Below are positions 24,101 to 39,100 of a stretch of 64,000 nucleotides of DNA, one piece after another (positions within the stretch are counted from its first letter, which is position 1; each line of letters opens with the position of its first letter). This DNA is from Styela clava. Its lineage: Eukaryota; Chordata; Ascidiacea; Stolidobranchia; Styelidae. The notes under the pieces were generated by a model that saw only the letters and a list, made by a program, of their open reading frames with translations, had not been told where the DNA came from and did no database searches. A program made the position numbers and the translations under genes. The stretch covers positions 7,130,001 through 7,194,000 of the forward strand of contig NC_135261.1 of assembly GCF_964204865.1 (NCBI RefSeq), written 5' to 3'.

Positions 24101-27100
24101 TTCTACGCACCACACGTACAGATTCGCAGAAGAAGAAAAGTTTTGCGACCCCTTATCAATATTGAAACGACGCACTTTGGACGACGCCCAGTTTGAGAAC
24201 CATGGTGTTACATAATCAATGCTATCTGTTATGTACTTGGACGCCTAAGGCGTGAGTGTTATCTACCAGCGATTAAAATTCAACAGCGTTGTGATAAAAA
24301 GCGCTTCTTATATCCTATTGTTTTCTACCACTGAAAAATCAGCTTTTACATCGGGCGGGTATTCAAGCACAGGCCCTTATTTATTTTTATGTTCTGTTCA
24401 CACGGCCGGCTATTCAAACGAGCCCTTAATCAAGATCGGGCGGTAAAACGAGCATATACGGTATCTTATATTTTGAGCCGGGATTATCTATCAAATCTAA
24501 ATTAGGATTCATTCAAAAAAACATACACGAATAATGGTAGAATTTTCATTATACAAATATAGATTTGAATTAATCATATTTCTAATTGCATCACTTTTTT
24601 ACTTATTCAAAGTTGGACTATTTCGATTTTTAAAAACGAAAATTTGCAAATAATCTTATATGTTTACCAGGGCCTGTTACAAATTCGAAGGTCCCGTGTG
24701 AAAAAAGGGTAACAAAAAACATTTAACAAAAAAAACGAGATTGTGGACAAGGTATTCATTTTTGTTATGAATATTTCAGTTTTTCATGAAAACGTACTTA
24801 CCCAGGGTTAGGAAAGACGCTGTCTTCACTTTGCGCGACCGATTCGAGTTCGAGGTTGCGCAATGGAAAAAAATTTTCAGTGTGTCTTCTTCTCCACTTC
24901 TTACGTCTATCTGCAGCTTGCGGAACAGCAGAATCTTTCACAAATCGTGTAGATTCCGCGAGAAACTCTCGAGGCTCGGACAAATGACTCCTGTTCATGC
25001 CGCTTCCAAGTTCATCGAAGTGGTCTGTTACGGAATCGTCCATGAAATAATGTCGAGCATCACCAGGAGACCAAGATTTTGGCTTTTTGTGTATTGTACT
25101 GAAAGAAATACAAAAAATTGAGATAAATTACTGGAATTTAATAGAACTACAATCTAAAGATGACAAAGTTGGTTAAATAAGTTTGAAAATTTGAGTAATA
25201 AAAGTTTTTGAACGTAATACGAGTTTGCTCTAAGCAAGGTCTCAACAATCTTTAACCACTGAAAATTCCAAAGCAATGGGTCCAGTAGTGAATGAAAAAA
25301 GCGATTTTTTCACGAAAACAAGAAGAAAAATACCAACAAGCAAATAATAGCAGAATAGGCGCTCCAGAGAAGTATGTGTACGTACCAAAATGAAGATAAC
25401 TAATTTTGTTCGCCTACTTTACATCAAGTTGTGTAAAGGGACTGGAGCCTATGTGCAGGGGGATATTCACTTGGCTAACACAGACAGTCTCTGAACTCGT
25501 AATAGAACTAAAATAAGGAAAATCGGGATGGAATTATGGCCTAACCCTAACCTGGTACACATATTACGAAGTACTGAAAAATGGTCCATAGGTACACTTC
25601 GTGCCCAAAATTCTACCTGTATGGTAATACAGTGAGATCCAGTAATTGTCGATTTAGATCGAAAGTTGGTTGTTGATCCACGATGGAACCTCTCGGTGTT
25701 TGTTGTTCTTTATCTGACTTGTTCGTTTCATTTTCCGCAATTAAATTGCTTTCAGATCGTGAACGGAACAGAAGATTGTGTCTTTGAGCACTGTAATTAA
25801 ATGAATTATTTGAAATCAAGTTTTTTCTCATAGAAAATAAAATACAGAAAGTTTTGACTAATATATGTGACATGCTTATAATGGCTGGCTATTTGGATTG
25901 TTGGAATGACTATCTGGCCATCAATCAAAATGACAATTAATATGAAGAAAACAGTAAGTATGATTTAGTTCTAATTTCCTAACTCTTTCGCTACTAATTC
26001 ATCTACCAAGGTAGAGTGAAAGGCATGAATAAGCATCGCATGAAGAACAACTATCTCAATTGAATTTGAACATTGGACACATTTTTGGAACTCGTGTGTA
26101 AAACGCTCTATTTTCTGTCATCTCCTATAGGCTTTCCTGCTAGAGAAAAGGCTTTGATCCTATTAAGATATTACCTCGCATTAAGTATTCCTTCATATTC
26201 TTGAAGTTGACGCATGAATCCCTCATTTGGGTAAATGATCTCCCTACGTTCTCTGATAAACGCAAGTGCTTTACCCATGGACCAGAGATATTCTTTCATT
26301 AAAAATGCAGCAACAGTAGCGGAGGACCTGACAATCGAATTGGAAATGAGAATTTTTTTCACAGATAGCAATAACGCAAACGAAACCGGATAACTATGAT
26401 ATCAGTTATAAGCTATATTTGTTATGTCCAGGGCGGACATATGACGGTCCTGCATTTTACGAAATGTGTTACTTGAAAAATAATCTCTTGCGTAATTCTG
26501 CATGAGGAATTAAATCCGACAAAATCTGTCTACAGCAAAATATACATATTTTTACAGAAGTCTACAAAAAATCGAGATCCATTCCACACATCTTAATTAA
26601 GTGTTCCCTACCTGCTTATTCCCATTCTACAGTGGACGAGACATTTTCCGTTAGCACGTTGAGCCTGTTTGACAAATTTCCATGTATCATTCCATTCCGG
26701 CAACAAATCACTTTCTAGTTCATCGTAATATCGAACATTTTTATAGACAAAATTGTCGGGAAAATAATTGTCAATTTCCATCGTAATATTGAGAATATGG
26801 GTGATACTGTAACATGAAAATAAATGAAGTTCAAATTGGTGTGGTGGGGTCACGAATTTGGCAGGTTTTTATTGATATTAGGGTTTGTGGCGGAGTGGTA
26901 TATTCAAAACTCTTTGAAGTCGGAAGATAAATAAATTCTCTGGAGTCGTTTCAAATTCTAAAGAGGAGCACGGCTTAAATAGTATGAGAACCACTGAGCT
27001 AGAGAGTTACTAATGATGAATTTATTTCAATTAATCAAACATGACAACCCACTATCAGCCCATCTATGGCTCAAGTGTACTTTATTATACTGGCAAAACC

Positions 27101-30100
27101 TAAGTATGCGTTTATAGAAATTTCTAAATTAGATGTTTTCATTTACTTTGCTGGGCGTGTCAAGGACCGAGCGAGGAATCAGAAAATTAAACAAACAAAC
27201 AAATCTGGTAAATCTAGTCTATCTGTGGTGTCAAATATTAATGGTTAATTGCATATAAGTAATTATGGTTGTGATCATATGAAAAAACATAGATTTTTAT
27301 CTCGTTTATTTTTATTTCATTGAAGCAGAATATTTTTTTGGCCTAGTGGATAGAACATTTAGACTTTGATAATTTTGTGCCTCAGACTGAGAAATATTAT
27401 GGGTTCAATTCCCCGTGTTCAACCCTCACCCAATGAAAGATAAGTTTTCCTAGGCCAGGGTTTTCCAAACTGGGCTCAGGGGTCCAGATGAATGCACATA
27501 AGTCCGCAGCGATATGAAAAGAGTCTGATAAATCTTCAATAATTGATTTCAATCAAAAACCAATCGAATCTTTTCGCTTTCGACGGATATCCAATACCAA
27601 TCCAGAATTACCATAATACTTCAAAAATTTTAATATCACCTTAATCAGAGGTCTGCTTGTTTGGAGCCTTGTTCAGAGGGAAATTGTGAAAAACATTAAA
27701 AAAAAACGAAACTATTCCAAATTCTTATGAAAAAAAGAACATATTTTTTCAATTTCCTGCAAGTTCGTAAATTCTTTTTTCTCATTTTCAAGATACAAAT
27801 TTCGGTACTCCCGTAGTATGTGTACCAGGTTAGGGTTAGGTCATAATTTTATTCCGATTTTCCTTACTTTAGTTCTATTACGAGTTCGGGTACAGTCTGT
27901 GTTAGCCAAATGAATATACCCCCTGCCCATAGGTTTCAATCCTCTTACATAACTTGATGAAAAGTAGGCGAAAAAAATTAGTTACTTCCATACTGGTACA
28001 CACACTCCTGGAGCGCCCAAATTTCCATTTTACCTTTTAATTTCTTCCTACTAAAATGTCCAAGCATACTTGAATTATAATTATACTTTCTATAGAATTT
28101 TATTTTTACCCAGTTCTATTCAATTCTTCGAGATCAGACGCATTCCATGCAGAACCAAGATATAAAAAGTCGAGAATTTTCGACGCTGAGTCCATTTGTC
28201 CTAAAATTGTCATCATTTCTGTGTCGATGTACTTCTTGTGATTTGTGAGGTCAAGGTCGATCTGCAGAAAAAATGACAATTGAAGAATAGGAAAGAGAAA
28301 AGATGACAAGACAGTGTTATCATATGGCGAGCCACGATCTCTCTTCCGGTAACCAGTCCATATCGGGTATGGAAATTTGACTACCGGTAGCTATCTGTCT
28401 TCAGATGTATGGGCTTGACTGTGAAAGAAGTCATAACCAACCAGTGGTTGCATCAATATTCCTGAGATACCAGCAATCTTCTAGCATGTAATTATCCCAG
28501 ACAGCGTTCGAACCAGTGAACCGCAGTGCTGCTACGTGAGCACTCATACAAGAATGAAATGATAAATATTACGAATACAAAGGTGGTGTGAACATATTGA
28601 AGAACACCGGACAAAATTATAAATGTCTCTCGTTTGAAGGCCATACCCAATACCTCACCCCACTTTTTTTCTTCCATATTTATAATTTTCTGATCCCAAA
28701 TACAAATAATAAAATCTAACCTTTTCAGCTTATAATTTTTTTTTATAAATTTCAATTCCTGATATCAAGTTTATTCAAGTTAAGTTTATATATTTAAAAG
28801 TTTGAATTCAAAACTTGGAAGCTCCCCAGCCCTGTTTGCAACTGATAAATTTATTTAAATAAATTTATCACTTACAACTTTCTCCAGTGCTTGTCTCACA
28901 TCTTTACTGTTACAGCTATCGAGATCCATTTTCATCATGACCTGCTTCAATTTTCCTCGTATTTTCTGTTCAATGGGCTCCCTTGTAGTATCTCTGAAAT
29001 AAGAAGGAATGCTAATAAGATTCAGATGTTCTATTGGATCACGGCTACGTCGTCAGGCATTTTACTTGTTCATTTGCTTGGTATTTGGGAGTCCAAGTCA
29101 AATGGATGACATATCCTGGTTAATAAGAGAAATTTAAATATCAATTTGTCCCCTGAAAAATGAAGAACAATAAAAACAAAAGTTTCCGAAAGACGCATCT
29201 TATTTCTGTACAACTTCTGCGTGCAGGTTTTGCTGAAAACATTGTTTCTAGTAAAGACCACTGTACATAACAGTATTAATTGTTTATATTGAAATGGATT
29301 CACAGCTTCCAGACAAATCATCATCCAAGATCATTATACATTGTAATGTTTGGGAACTACTGCCCAGATCAGGGAAGGACTATGTATGGCCCCCTGCTCT
29401 TGAAAAAAGTTGTGAAAATTTCCTACAAGTACTGAAGTACACGCAAGTTTAGATTTATTTTTGGATTTATTCAAAATATGAATTATCAAAACCCTAGGTG
29501 ATTTAAGACTCTTAATTCACTTATGATAGTTATCTTTACTCTTGCTACAGCATTCTTGCAATATATACATACGGATCCACCGGCACAAAAGAATAGAACA
29601 AGGATACGTAGTTAGTCTCGCAGAAACCAAATCATTAGCATAAATTATTAAAATAATATTGCTGTTTTTTTTATTTCTGATTCAACAATGTCACCAACCT
29701 TTGAATTTGACACTATCATAGCAAATTTAAATAGTAACTAAGACGTCAAATGGGGCGTCAAAGATTTTCTGAACGACGCCCATCGCAAATAACTTTGCCT
29801 TTCCTGGCTTAGAAAACTTGAATATTAACGAATTATTAAAAAGCAACATACTTGTCTTGAAAATAATTTGGTCTCCTGTCAGATATGTCTTCTAAATATT
29901 CCCATTCGTTAAGAAAAAGTCTGACCGAGTCGACTCTGCTTTCATAGTAACAAGTCCATGTCAGGTACAAACTTCCATAAAAATAATTATATTTTCGAGC
30001 TGTATCAACACATCTGTGAACCATCTGAAGAGCAGACCTGAAAAATATAAATGGTTATTAATGTTCTTAATGTTTACCGATCTACTTTTGTAATGGAGTT

Positions 30101-33100
30101 TGTTGTTTAGGATTGCCTGAATCAAAACTAGCAGTTATTTTAGGTATTGGATTCGGGATGATTTGGGATTTTGAATTCAAAATTTTGAAAAAAGAAAAAA
30201 TTCTTTAAAAAAAAGCATGCAAGCATCAGAGTGTCAAAATATGGCTACCGGGTAGAAAATATATTTTAACTCAGAGCTAGAGACAAAATTGTTGTCAAAT
30301 CAGAGTTTGAGTCATTCTCTAACAAAAAGGACTCAAAATTTTCTCACATGATACCACTCTAGGTAATGATAGAATTGACTATATGGAAGGTTCCAGACAA
30401 GCAATTAATAACTTCCTATTACCTTTGCTCTAAAAAATTAAAAGTATGTGCATATTCCTGGGTTAAACTTGAAATTAATAAACAAGAGAGCAATACTCAA
30501 ATAACAAAATGGACAAAAATGACCATATAAAAATGTCTCCATTATGTGTATAAAATATAAAATACAAATCAATTTCTACACAACAACAACAATAATTAAA
30601 AAATGGTCTATAGATTGACTTCGTTCTCAATGGGAAGTGAATAATGAAATGAAAAACTCACCACATCGCCTGAACAGAGACTGGTTTGAAAGTATGTGTT
30701 CTGTCTCTCCCAGTTACTTGGAAACCCCTAAAAAAATGTTTACACTCACATTGAGAGGAACAAGACTGCTTTGCTTCTACATAAATAGGAGTGAGTATTT
30801 GAAAAATCAAGATTGACCCAGAAAAACTTAACTGCGTTGTAGTCTAATATATAAATTCAAATTCGCTTTTTAATCAAGGCTTGGTGAATCAAGCAAAAGT
30901 GAAAAGTACTTAATAGCAATGTTTTCATTATACAATACAAACTGATACAAAATTTCTAGATTCGGCTACTTTAGAACGAATGGTATTATGAGACCAATGG
31001 TTTTCAACGAGGGTTCCGCCAAGACAGTCCAGAGGTTCCACAAGTTTCCATTAAAACCCAAAAGTTTACATCGATATTAGTATATTGTTTGAATATAATT
31101 AAAAACAAACTAGGTTTGCCAATAGTATTAAACTTGCCACACTTAGAACGTTAAAAGATAATTTTTTTACCAGTATTGTGTTTGCTTTTATATAATATAT
31201 TTGTATTTTATAAAATTCTGACAATAAAAGAGTGAACTATTGCTGGGGGGTTGCTCAAGCCGAATGTTTCATTGAGGCCCCGCTCCACCTAAATGGTTGA
31301 AAGCCACTAAATTATTTTTATCACACCAATTAGATTTCACCACCAATTTAATCAAAAATTCTTTGAGATTCTTTGAAATCAACTTGAGTACTTATTGCAT
31401 AAATTCCTAAAAAACGATTTGATTTCGTAAAGTTTATAAGAAACACAGTGTGACTTGACAAAAGTAACGATTCATACAACATTTTGGCAGTCTAACAGTG
31501 TTTTGGACGACCTTATACATGCAGAATAAAGTCACTCAAGATTCAGAACAAATTGGACATATAAGATGGCCAGACTTCCTGAAATGGCCCTCATTGACTC
31601 AAGCTTTTCAAGCAAGATTTAGTTCCGAAACTAATCTTTGTGGGCTTACATTGTTCTTTAGCGAACATTAAAAAATATCAACTGAAAACAGAAGTTTACT
31701 AACGATACGTACCCATCTCCATCTAATTTAATCACTGTATCAGTCCAAATAGGAATGACAAGACCGATATTGCATTTAGTGTTGTCATCCAAATGAAAAT
31801 CCATTCCCAGTATAATACTTTCTTCTGTATCTTGACGGCCATTCGTTGATATAATGACCAAATACCGAGGCCTCTCTGAAACCCAACTTTCAAGTCGAGC
31901 AACCTGAATGGGGGGGATTTATGATTAATAATAACTACAGTTGTGTACGGTTAACCGGCTAACCGTTATTATATGGTTAATATTTAGAATTATTTTTGAC
32001 CGCTAACTTTCACCCGATATAATATCCCATTTTTCAATGCAAATTTACATAATAACTTTGCAAAAACATGAAAAATCAGAAAAAAAAAATTTCCACATTT
32101 TTCAGATATTTTGGATCATAATATATATATAATATAAAAATTAAACACATTTGTTAAAAACACAGTATTAGAGATATAAGTGGGTATTCTTAAATTCTGT
32201 TTTGAAATCAAATCAGATTCAAAATTTCAGACAAGTATGATTATTTGGATGAAAAGTCGAAACTATTACATTAATTGTAATTGCATTTACTTGATATCGT
32301 TATTAAAAATTATTCATTTATACCAAGTCTCTGGATATCTTCAGAAGCTTGATGTTGTTTTAATACACCGCAATATATAGACAACAGCTCCTATAAATCT
32401 TGGACTATCATATGATGAAAAATGATTTTCAGAACATGAATACAAACTGCCACATGGAGTGCTCTTAGAAAGTTATTATTGTAAGCTATATTTGTATAGT
32501 TTTGACTTCTCTTTTAAGGTCAATAGACTCCTTATTGAACAAGGAGTGTGCATATATGGATCGTTTCGCTTTGTTGTTGTTTTGAAATAATTTCTTTCAC
32601 CTCAACTATGAGGCAATAGTTTTCAAATGTACAGTACTTGGATTGCAGCCGTTAAATTTTTTTTTTGAATTTCTCAAGTTTTTTTTTTCGAGTCCAATCA
32701 ATAGTGCTTGATAGATGACCCAAAATTTTGCCAGTAGAGCACTATTATTACATAGTTATTTTTTATTCGGCAAAATTTATCCTTTTTGAGAAATTTGAAT
32801 TTAATTCAGAATCGCAGGAGAGGAATTTCAAACATTTATCATACTAGAATACTCAAATATTAACTCCATACTAACTTAAAATAAAAGGACAAATTTGAAA
32901 TTTCAAACTACCCAGATATGAACACCAATTAAGTGTGAAATGATGCTCATATTTGGATAAATGATGACAATTATCTAATAGTCTATAACAGTACTTTTAT
33001 GATTACTGAGAAAATGTTGGCAATGTTTAATTAGCAGACAACGAACGACCACCTAAGTTTTAAATCACCATAATGTTTATTAATAAAAAGAAAATTTCTA

Positions 33101-36100
33101 AGAGAAATAGATTTCCATCAAATAAAACTGCACCCAATTGATGCATGAGAGTGTGCTTAGTCATTGGTATGTGATGAGCAATTGCATTGAATGCATACTG
33201 GTACAGGAAGTCCTGCACTGAACGATTGAGTTTCACCAATATGCGATCGACTGACGTAAAGAGAAGGGAACATAACACTATATTATTTATTACATAAATT
33301 CTATGGCCTAAAAGCTTTGCACTGAAATTTCCAGGTAATATTCAGCATATATGATGTAAAATATAATTAATTAATTTTTCTTGACAAGGAAATTAGCAAG
33401 TTAGTTATCAGAGATGGAGGAAATCACTGAACTGAAAAATTATTTCAAATATGAGATACAGAATATTTTAAACTCACACAACAAAGAAATTCGCAAAAAT
33501 TATTGTATATCTATATAAATGTACAAATGGAGGGACTTTGTCATATTGTTTTTTGATTGGTTATGATTTTGATGTAAAATAGTTGCATATAAATTGTTCA
33601 AAATCACAATAATAACAAGATGGAATTCTCATTTGGATATGGACATTCATATTTGTACAACACACTAAAATTATAATTATCAATGCCATAAATAAGATGA
33701 TGAAGTGGTACACTGATCACTAACTAACCATAAACTAAAACTTCTGACAAGATAGCAACCCAGTCAGGCCCAGATAACAACTTCTCCAAGGAAAGGGAGT
33801 TTAAAACGCTGATGACCAAAAAGATCATAGTTTTACTGGCTAGTAAAATTTGGACAAAAAAACATTCTTATGATATTCTAATTTGTCCTCCATATACGGT
33901 GTCTCATTAAAAATTTTAGTAGTTTAAAATAGTTTGAAAATTAAAATTATATCCAAAATTTGAATTTATTTCAGGTATCAAATTATATAAAATGTCTCTA
34001 TTGACTAATATAGCCTTGTTTACTCTACCTACTATGACAATGTAATGTATTATAAAATTGCTGTTATTTCTGCCTTATTAAAACAGGAATTGATAGCATA
34101 TAGCAAGCTGTGTCAGGTAAACTCTGGAGATTTCAGTTTAAATAAAATTTGAGAGATTTAATAATTCTGATTACTGAAATCACCCAGTTTTAAATCGAAG
34201 AACTCTAGAACAAGGGAGCAATGCTCAAACATATGAACACAAATCTCAAATGTCGAAAAAAGAGCTTTCATGAGTTAAATTAAAATAGCAAAATTTGGAT
34301 GAAATCAAGGCCCAATGGTCGCAGAAAAATTTGAAAACAAAAAAAATTCAATCATCGCTTGAAAATGATTCCAGTTGCGCGAATAAAATCTGTTTTTTCA
34401 AGACAATAATAATTTAGCAACAAGCCATAATATACCCATTGTGTCACATAATCGAAAACTTTCAAAAAAAAAAACATCATCCTCTAGGGTCTCATTAGAG
34501 AATTATGTTTCAAGAAAATGCAATGATATTTTACTCACCAATTTTATACTATCTTGTTCTCTGATTATATTATATATAGCGTACATGTGAGTCTTGAGAT
34601 CACCTAAAACAAAAGCAAATACATATTTTAGTTGAATAATACGGCAAAACTATACGATAATCATCTACAATAACAGTAGTTGCAACAGTAGCAGCAAAAT
34701 TGATATACGAGTTCCTTCAAATTAAATATTTAAAAATTGGGTGTCGCTGCTCGATAACCTGCTTTGGTTCCCCGTGACTTCCGATTACCAGTAAAACTAT
34801 ATGATTATCTCTGTTTTTATTGGTTGAAAAAAATAAACTTGACTTGTAAAATTCCAATTCTTGATACTCTTGAAGCATGACTAAAGCCTTTTTTTTAAAC
34901 AACGTTTTCACATCTACTATAGTTTGGACAGATACAAATTTGCCATATTCGGTATTGCCTGCGCAATTTATTGCCACCTGATTGAGGTATTGGTAATGGA
35001 TTTGAATCATTATGAGATGTTTTTAACTAATGATACTAACATAGTCCAATGCCATTCTCCCTAGACACCACGACTTGGCAGAAAAATCATGAATTATATT
35101 ATAGTTAAAGAATCTAACACGGAAAGATATTCTACCATAAAAATGGAAAAATTATTGAGAAACAAAATTTTGGTTCTGAATTTAAAAAAAATTATATATT
35201 CCCATCCAATGGTCTGATATTGCACAGACATTTTAATGAAGTATGATATACATAAAGCATATTTAAAAAAATGAATTTATAAAAAAATTCCGAAATTTTC
35301 ATTCCTATGCAGACTCATACAGCGTATTTATTTCATCTTATAAAGCACATCAATGTAATATGCCATAGTCTTATTCAATCATAATTTAATAGCCTTCCAT
35401 TATATACCTGTCGTAAATCTCAATTAAAATGGTTTAAATGATCTACATAAAGCATGTAATATTTGATTGATTGTGCCTAATGTAGTGTTTTAACACATAC
35501 TGGCTATGTGATAGCAATAACATTTAATACTTAGCATAAGCCCAGTAAACCGTAAATCAAGACCATATTGAAAAATCAATCATGTGTGAAAATTTTAAAG
35601 GTTGTTCAAGTGAATAGAAATAAGGTATTTTGACATTTGGCTACGTTTATACTCGTCCAGACATGGAACATGACTGAATCTTATATTTTGGGAAAGTGGA
35701 CATAGCAGTAATTCCAATTGCCAGCCTGTGATTCCCGGAATAAAACCAATTCAGCTTAGGTGACACTTTATCAAGGTTTTAGGAAAATCACATTTTTGTA
35801 AATTTCAAATATGTAATTTATCTAGGAATCTGATATTCCATATTAAACATCATATTAGTATGGCTCCTAACTAAGACTGTGTGTTTCAGGATGTTAGAAG
35901 CACATCCATATACCTAATTTTTTACCCTCAGTTTGGACAATAGCTACGATGGTCTCAAAATATTTTCCGGTTATAATATCTAGATTCCCATCCTGGAATG
36001 TCTAATAGCATCAAACTATACGCATTACATGCCAAGCTGTCAAAATCTAGAAAATTGAAACAGATCCATAATGACAGATAATAAAAAAGATCATTTCCGA

Positions 36101-39100
36101 GAAATGTGACATCATAATCAAATTTAGTTTTCCGATAGCGATATGCAGTTAACTATCCTTTGTCAATCTTATTTCGACTGCAAATTTTCGTGGCTTGCTT
36201 GCTTTTTTGATTAACAAAAACCTAAAAACTGATGATGATTTATTGTTCATTTTATATTTTGTATTGAAGTGTTGCTCAACAGAAATTGTATATGTGGGAA
36301 TTATCAATTCGTAAAAACTTAGCAGCATTAATTTTGCTGTGTAAAAGCCACACCACCATTTACACGAGGCACTACTTAAAATGGCTAGAGATTTGAAACA
36401 AAGATCAAAAGATCGCCCCTGGTTCATAACCACAGAAGATCCAAAAAATCCATTCCTGAAAACGTGACATAAGTATTCAAAAAGGCAATATATTGAATAT
36501 ACAACATAATATACCTGCAAATTTTTTCCCCTTCATAGCTTCCATATATTTTTCATCTAGCGTTGTCTGTCTTGGTAAAACTAACGTAGAACCGTGGACA
36601 GCAAAAAAGTTTTCACTGACGCTTCTGCAAGAGATAAAATAAAAATATATAAATGGCAAAAGTGGTAAAATGAAAATTAGTTGTTGTACTTGAATAAGTT
36701 TAAATTATATTATAGCTATATCGTATTATAGCATTCCTCACAATTTTACTTTTCAGATAATTGTTAACACAAAAAGTCGATAATTTTGATTTAAGAAGTA
36801 CTGCAACATTGGTCAATTTTTTTTCTTTCATAGTTTGATCAAACGGCTATATTGAATGACAGGTATATTATTCAATTCCTAACAAAAAGGTAAATTTACA
36901 CCAGTTCTTGCTGGAAATAGTATTTGGAGAGGAAAAATGAAAAACAGTATTAGTGGTATCTGATTCTGAACACTATATCACACAATAATACTGTAAATGG
37001 ATAATACTTTTCTGGCAGAGTTGCACAATATTAATACAGATCAGTCTTTTTTTCAAATGCAACATCCCAGATTCTAACTCAACATACAAATTAAACCATT
37101 ATGCTATGCCTTAACCATGGCAACGAGCAAATACCAAGAAAACAGAAGCATTATGACATAAACAATTATTACACTTTCTGTAATACATTTCAGATACCGA
37201 TATACGAAGGTAACATGACGTAGGACTAACTACCTAATCTTCCTATATGCCTGTGGGCATGTATGCCTATATGGCAAGGATGCTGTAGCAATAATAAAGA
37301 TGACTATTCTACGAGATTAAAGAGTCTTGCTGCATGCTACCACATATGTAACATTCCGTCAGTCAAAAAAGTATATTTCAAACATGAACAACAAGACTAA
37401 TAGAACAGTAAATGAAAAATTCTTTTTTAGATCTAAATTCAGTTCAAATGCGAATTTTACAATATTACTATTCACTATTCATGTCAATACAATACTTTTC
37501 AGAATTGTCCTTACACATAATAGTGTCCTAAATAATTCTAACTCATGCATCATGTAATAAAAAGCACAAATGCGGTGTGGTTGCATTTATACAATTAAAT
37601 GACTATGCCCACCTACCACTATTATACATCACTGATACAATCATTGTATTGCTCACCAAATGATATGGCGTAATAAGAAATTTTTCAAAAAAGGTGAGAC
37701 ACTCTCATATTCTAAATAGCACCTTAATAACATCATAATTGATTACTATTAGTTTCTATTTTTGTTTAATCATAAAATGCAGAAAATTTCATCTGATTCT
37801 TTTTAAGATAAACTGGAATAATTTTAATAAAATACACAGTAAGCTAAGATACAAATTAATAGAAGTTAGACGCTGACACATACATTGTAATTGACACTGT
37901 AATTAAAAAGCACCACACAAATTAAGCAGGTCACCTATCCCACAGAAATCAAATAGAAGGCGTTAAAGATTGAAGAAGTATAGTCACACCATTTAAAGGC
38001 ATAGCCGTGCTAAGCAAGTCACCAATTTAGCACACCGACATAACATACTTAGCATTATGGAGTAGATATAAGTGAACAAGTAAAAACATCGCAAACAGAT
38101 TGTCAAAGCTGAAAACAATAACAGTATTCGCATTGATAAATTGCTTTTGTAGCTGTTTTGACCTTCAAACCTGAATTACTTTTATTATATTTTACTGTTC
38201 CACAATTCTTGAATTGCTATGTTCGTGCCGGTTTATTTGTGACAAAGGACTTTGTAAGCATAGGTTCCACATGAATTTATCTTTGAATTAGCAAAGGCTA
38301 CTGGTAAAAATATTTATTCCGTAAATATTCAAAGTCTGACGAAACATACTATCAAAATATATGACGCAGAAAAATATTTACTAGAAAATATCTATCCTAG
38401 ATAGTACTACAGTACACATTCAATTTCAACTATAATAATGCAGCATGCTTTGTAAAAAATAAACATGACCTTATAATACAGCATGACCATAAAAAGACAA
38501 AGGTATGTAAGAATGTACGCAAAACCAATGCTTCATCATAATAAGCATGGCAGCTGTTGGTAAAAAGTGTTCAGTTCAAATCTCAACTGAAAAATTGGGT
38601 TATTTATTCTCGATAGAAAAGGGTCATGTTTTTATAACCCATACACCATCTATGATTTAAGCTTGAAATATCTGGCAAAAAATTATGAGAAACATGAGCT
38701 GATCATATATGGCCAGTCTCTTAAAAAATAAACCAAATTCCTTTTAAATAAACTTGAATGGCTATGAATCGACAAATTAGGTTCATGAATATCATAAACA
38801 ATGACTCAGCACTTGCAATGATAATGATTTCAATATGAAAAAAATTATTTCCATGCTTAATATGCATTTACTAAACTTGACTGAAAAGAACTATAAAGCA
38901 AGGTTCTAACCTTCTAAAATAATACATTTAAGAATATAATATAAACAGTGATTTTTATTTACCGGTAGATCAAAAAACAGATGAGTCGTTTCATTTAAAA
39001 GCTGTTTTATAATAACCCAGTAAGATAAGAACCAGTTAAAAAAAAAAATGCAATTCTTGAAGAAGTATTGGGAAAATATCTCTATTTCATGAGAAATGCT

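Noticed and set aside
30440..30480. Telomere-like or CRISPR-like arrays anywhere in the window
   Set aside because: The 'ccctaaccctaacc' stretches are part of U repeats and no regularly spaced direct-repeat array was seen.
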